From Candidatus Ideonella esbjergensis (lineage in GTDB: Bacteria; Pseudomonadota; Gammaproteobacteria; Burkholderiales; Burkholderiaceae_C), in assembly GCA_016710065.1 (NCBI GenBank), contig JADJLP010000015.1:248001-312000 (forward strand): a stretch of DNA of 64,000 nt, in the 5' to 3' direction. Below the pieces are notes generated by a model. The model ran no database searches. It was not told the origin of the DNA and was given only the letters and a program-made list of their open reading frames with translations. The position numbers and the translations under genes are program-made. Numbering within the stretch: position 1 is the stretch's first letter; each line of letters begins with the position of its first letter. Below, one piece after another: positions 62,812-64,000 of this stretch.

Positions 62812-64000
62812 GTGAATGCCGCCACTTCCTTGGCCAAGCCGGGTGCACTGCCACGCAGCGTGGCGCTAGTAGGTAACCCGAACTGCGGCAAGACCGCGCT
62901 GTTCAACCTGCTCACCGGCGCTCGCCAGAAGGTGGCCAACTACGCCGGGGTCACCGTCGAGCGCAAGGTGGGCCAGGCCCGCCTGCCCAACGGCCAGACC
63001 GTGGCCATCATCGACCTGCCCGGCACCTACAGCCTGCACCCGGCCTCGGCCGACGAGTTGGTAACGTTGGAGGTGATCGAAGGCCGGCGCACTGGCGAGG
63101 ATGCGCCCGACCTGATCGTGGCCGTGGTGGACGCCACCAACCTGCGCATGAATCTGCGCCTGGTGCTGGAGCTCAAACGCCTGGGTCGCCCCATGCTGGT
63201 GGCGTTGAACATGGCCGACATGGCCGAAGAGCGCGGCCTGGTGATCGATGTGCCGCGCCTGGCCGCCGAGCTGGGTTGCCCCGTGGTGCAGACCGTGGCC
63301 GTGCAGCACGATGGCCACGCCGCACTGATGGCCGAGTTGCAGCGTGACCTGCCGGCCCTGCACCAGGCCAGCGCCGCCCAGCACGTGGAGGTGCCCAGCG
63401 CCGAGGCCCTGCAGCACGAGGTGCGCCGCATCCTGGCCGCCGCCGCCCCGCACGCGGCGCGCTCCGCCCGCTTTCACCCGCGCCTGGACGCCTGGGTCAT
63501 GCACCCGGTGTGGGGTGTGGTGATCCTGGCGCTGCTGCTGTTCGTGGTGTTCCAGGCCGTGTTCTCGTGGGCCCAGTGGCCCATGGACCTCATCAAATCC
63601 AGCATGGCCGGTCTGGGCGAGTGGACGCAAGCGCACATGGCCGAAGGGCCGCTGCGCAGCCTGCTGGTGGACGGCGCCATCGCCGGTGCCGGCAGCGTGC
63701 TGGTGTTCCTGCCGCAGATCCTGATCTTGTTCGCCTTCATCCTGGCGCTGGAGGATTCGGGCTACCTGCCGCGCGCCGCGTTTCTGCTCGACACGCTGAT
63801 GGGCAAGGTGGGTCTCTCAGGCCGGGCCTTCATCCCGCTGCTGTCCAGCTTTGCCTGCGCGGTGCCCGGCATCATGGCCACGCGCAGCATCAACCACTGG
63901 CGCGACCGCCTGGCCACCATCATGGTGGCGCCGCTGATGACCTGCTCGGCCCGCTTGCCGGTGTACGCGCTGCTGATCGGCGCCTTCGTGCCCGACACCA
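62812..64000 (+). CDS. feoB: Ferrous iron transporter FeoB (partial, C-terminus outside window)
   Basis: The first ~396 residues from a GTG start. The N-terminal G-domain has ALVGNPNCGKTALFN (G1), NYAGVTVE (G2), IDLPGTYSL (G3) and ALNMADM (G4). A helical spacer follows, and the membrane part begins (HPVWGVVILALLLFVVFQ, then GSVLVFLPQILILFAFILALEDSGYLPR and AFIPLLSSFACAVPGIMATR with its core Cys). It imports Fe2+ across the inner membrane. The reading frame is open to the right edge of the window. Confidence 0.95.
   Translation, partial: MNAATSLAKPGALPRSVALVGNPNCGKTALFNLLTGARQKVANYAGVTVERKVGQARLPNGQTVAIIDLPGTYSLHPASADELVTLEVIEGRRTGEDAPDLIVAVVDATNLRMNLRLVLELKRLGRPMLVALNMADMAEERGLVIDVPRLAAELGCPVVQTVAVQHDGHAALMAELQRDLPALHQASAAQHVEVPSAEALQHEVRRILAAAAPHAARSARFHPRLDAWVMHPVWGVVILALLLFVVFQAVFSWAQWPMDLIKSSMAGLGEWTQAHMAEGPLRSLLVDGAIAGAGSVLVFLPQILILFAFILALEDSGYLPRAAFLLDTLMGKVGLSGRAFIPLLSSFACAVPGIMATRSINHWRDRLATIMVAPLMTCSARLPVYALLIGAFVPDT

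Overview
The window is GC-rich, densely packed bacterial chromosome. Gene content and protein style point to a Betaproteobacterium of the order Burkholderiales, probably Comamonadaceae and Hydrogenophaga-like. This assignment is inferred from protein recognition, not from a search. No rRNA, CRISPR array or intact transposase was seen. A REP-like repeat (CGTCATTCCCGC..GCGGGAATGACG) lies in at least four intergenic gaps.

Layout. 0-0.75 kb: the 5' part of a HlyD/MacA-type efflux adaptor (minus strand). 1.0-5.8 kb: a four-gene set of DUF2946 protein, TonB-dependent receptor, Asp-box (BNR) repeat protein and thioredoxin-like protein, possibly for metal uptake. 6.1-15.0 kb: a complete histidine utilisation locus, hutHU divergent from hutC-hutD-hutI-hutG-hutF-GNAT, with two HutC-like operators in the shared promoter. 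It uses the HutF/HutG branch, which releases formate. 15.5-17.4 kb: a secreted hypothetical protein and an ornithine cyclodeaminase.

17.7-23.9 kb: a small genomic island inserted at the 3' end of livF, bracketed by two 220-bp copies of that gene end. It carries two genes: an AAA_14/DUF4143 ATPase behind a perfect 12-6-12 palindrome, and a 1378-residue NACHT-type NTPase with a long middle region and a C-terminal PD-(D/E)XK-like nuclease signature. It looks like an anti-phage (STAND/NACHT) module and is a leading candidate for an undescribed system.

23.7-28.7 kb: a branched-chain amino acid type ABC importer (livF, a fused livM-livG, livH, livK). 28.8-39.6 kb: a PQQ/sorbosone-dehydrogenase-like protein, a stand-alone ABC ATPase, a sensor kinase/response regulator pair followed by macA-macB and a TolC-type lipoprotein on the same strand, a GNAT, a cytochrome b561 and a cytochrome c'.

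39.6-53.0 kb (all minus strand): a selenocysteine/formate dehydrogenase locus. The order of transcription is fdnG (in-frame UGA with a bSECIS hairpin), fdnH, fdnI, fdhE, selA, an acyl-CoA-dehydrogenase-like flavoprotein, a PhnD-like binding protein without a signal peptide, a TusA-like/ferritin-like fusion, selB, tRNA-Sec (selC), a GcvH-like lipoyl protein and a DsrE-like protein. The three genes between selA and selB and the two after selC have no known place in selenocysteine synthesis and are the second candidate for an undescribed function. selD and fdhD are not in the window.

53.3-64 kb: a UvrD-family helicase, a FocA-type formate channel, an outer-membrane-like hypothetical protein, a nitroreductase, a prolyl oligopeptidase, pckG, and feoA with the 5' part of feoB behind a Fur-box-like site. 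Formate ties parts of the window together: HutG makes it in the cytoplasm, a FocA-type channel could move it, and a Tat-exported selenoenzyme could oxidise it at the outer face of the membrane.
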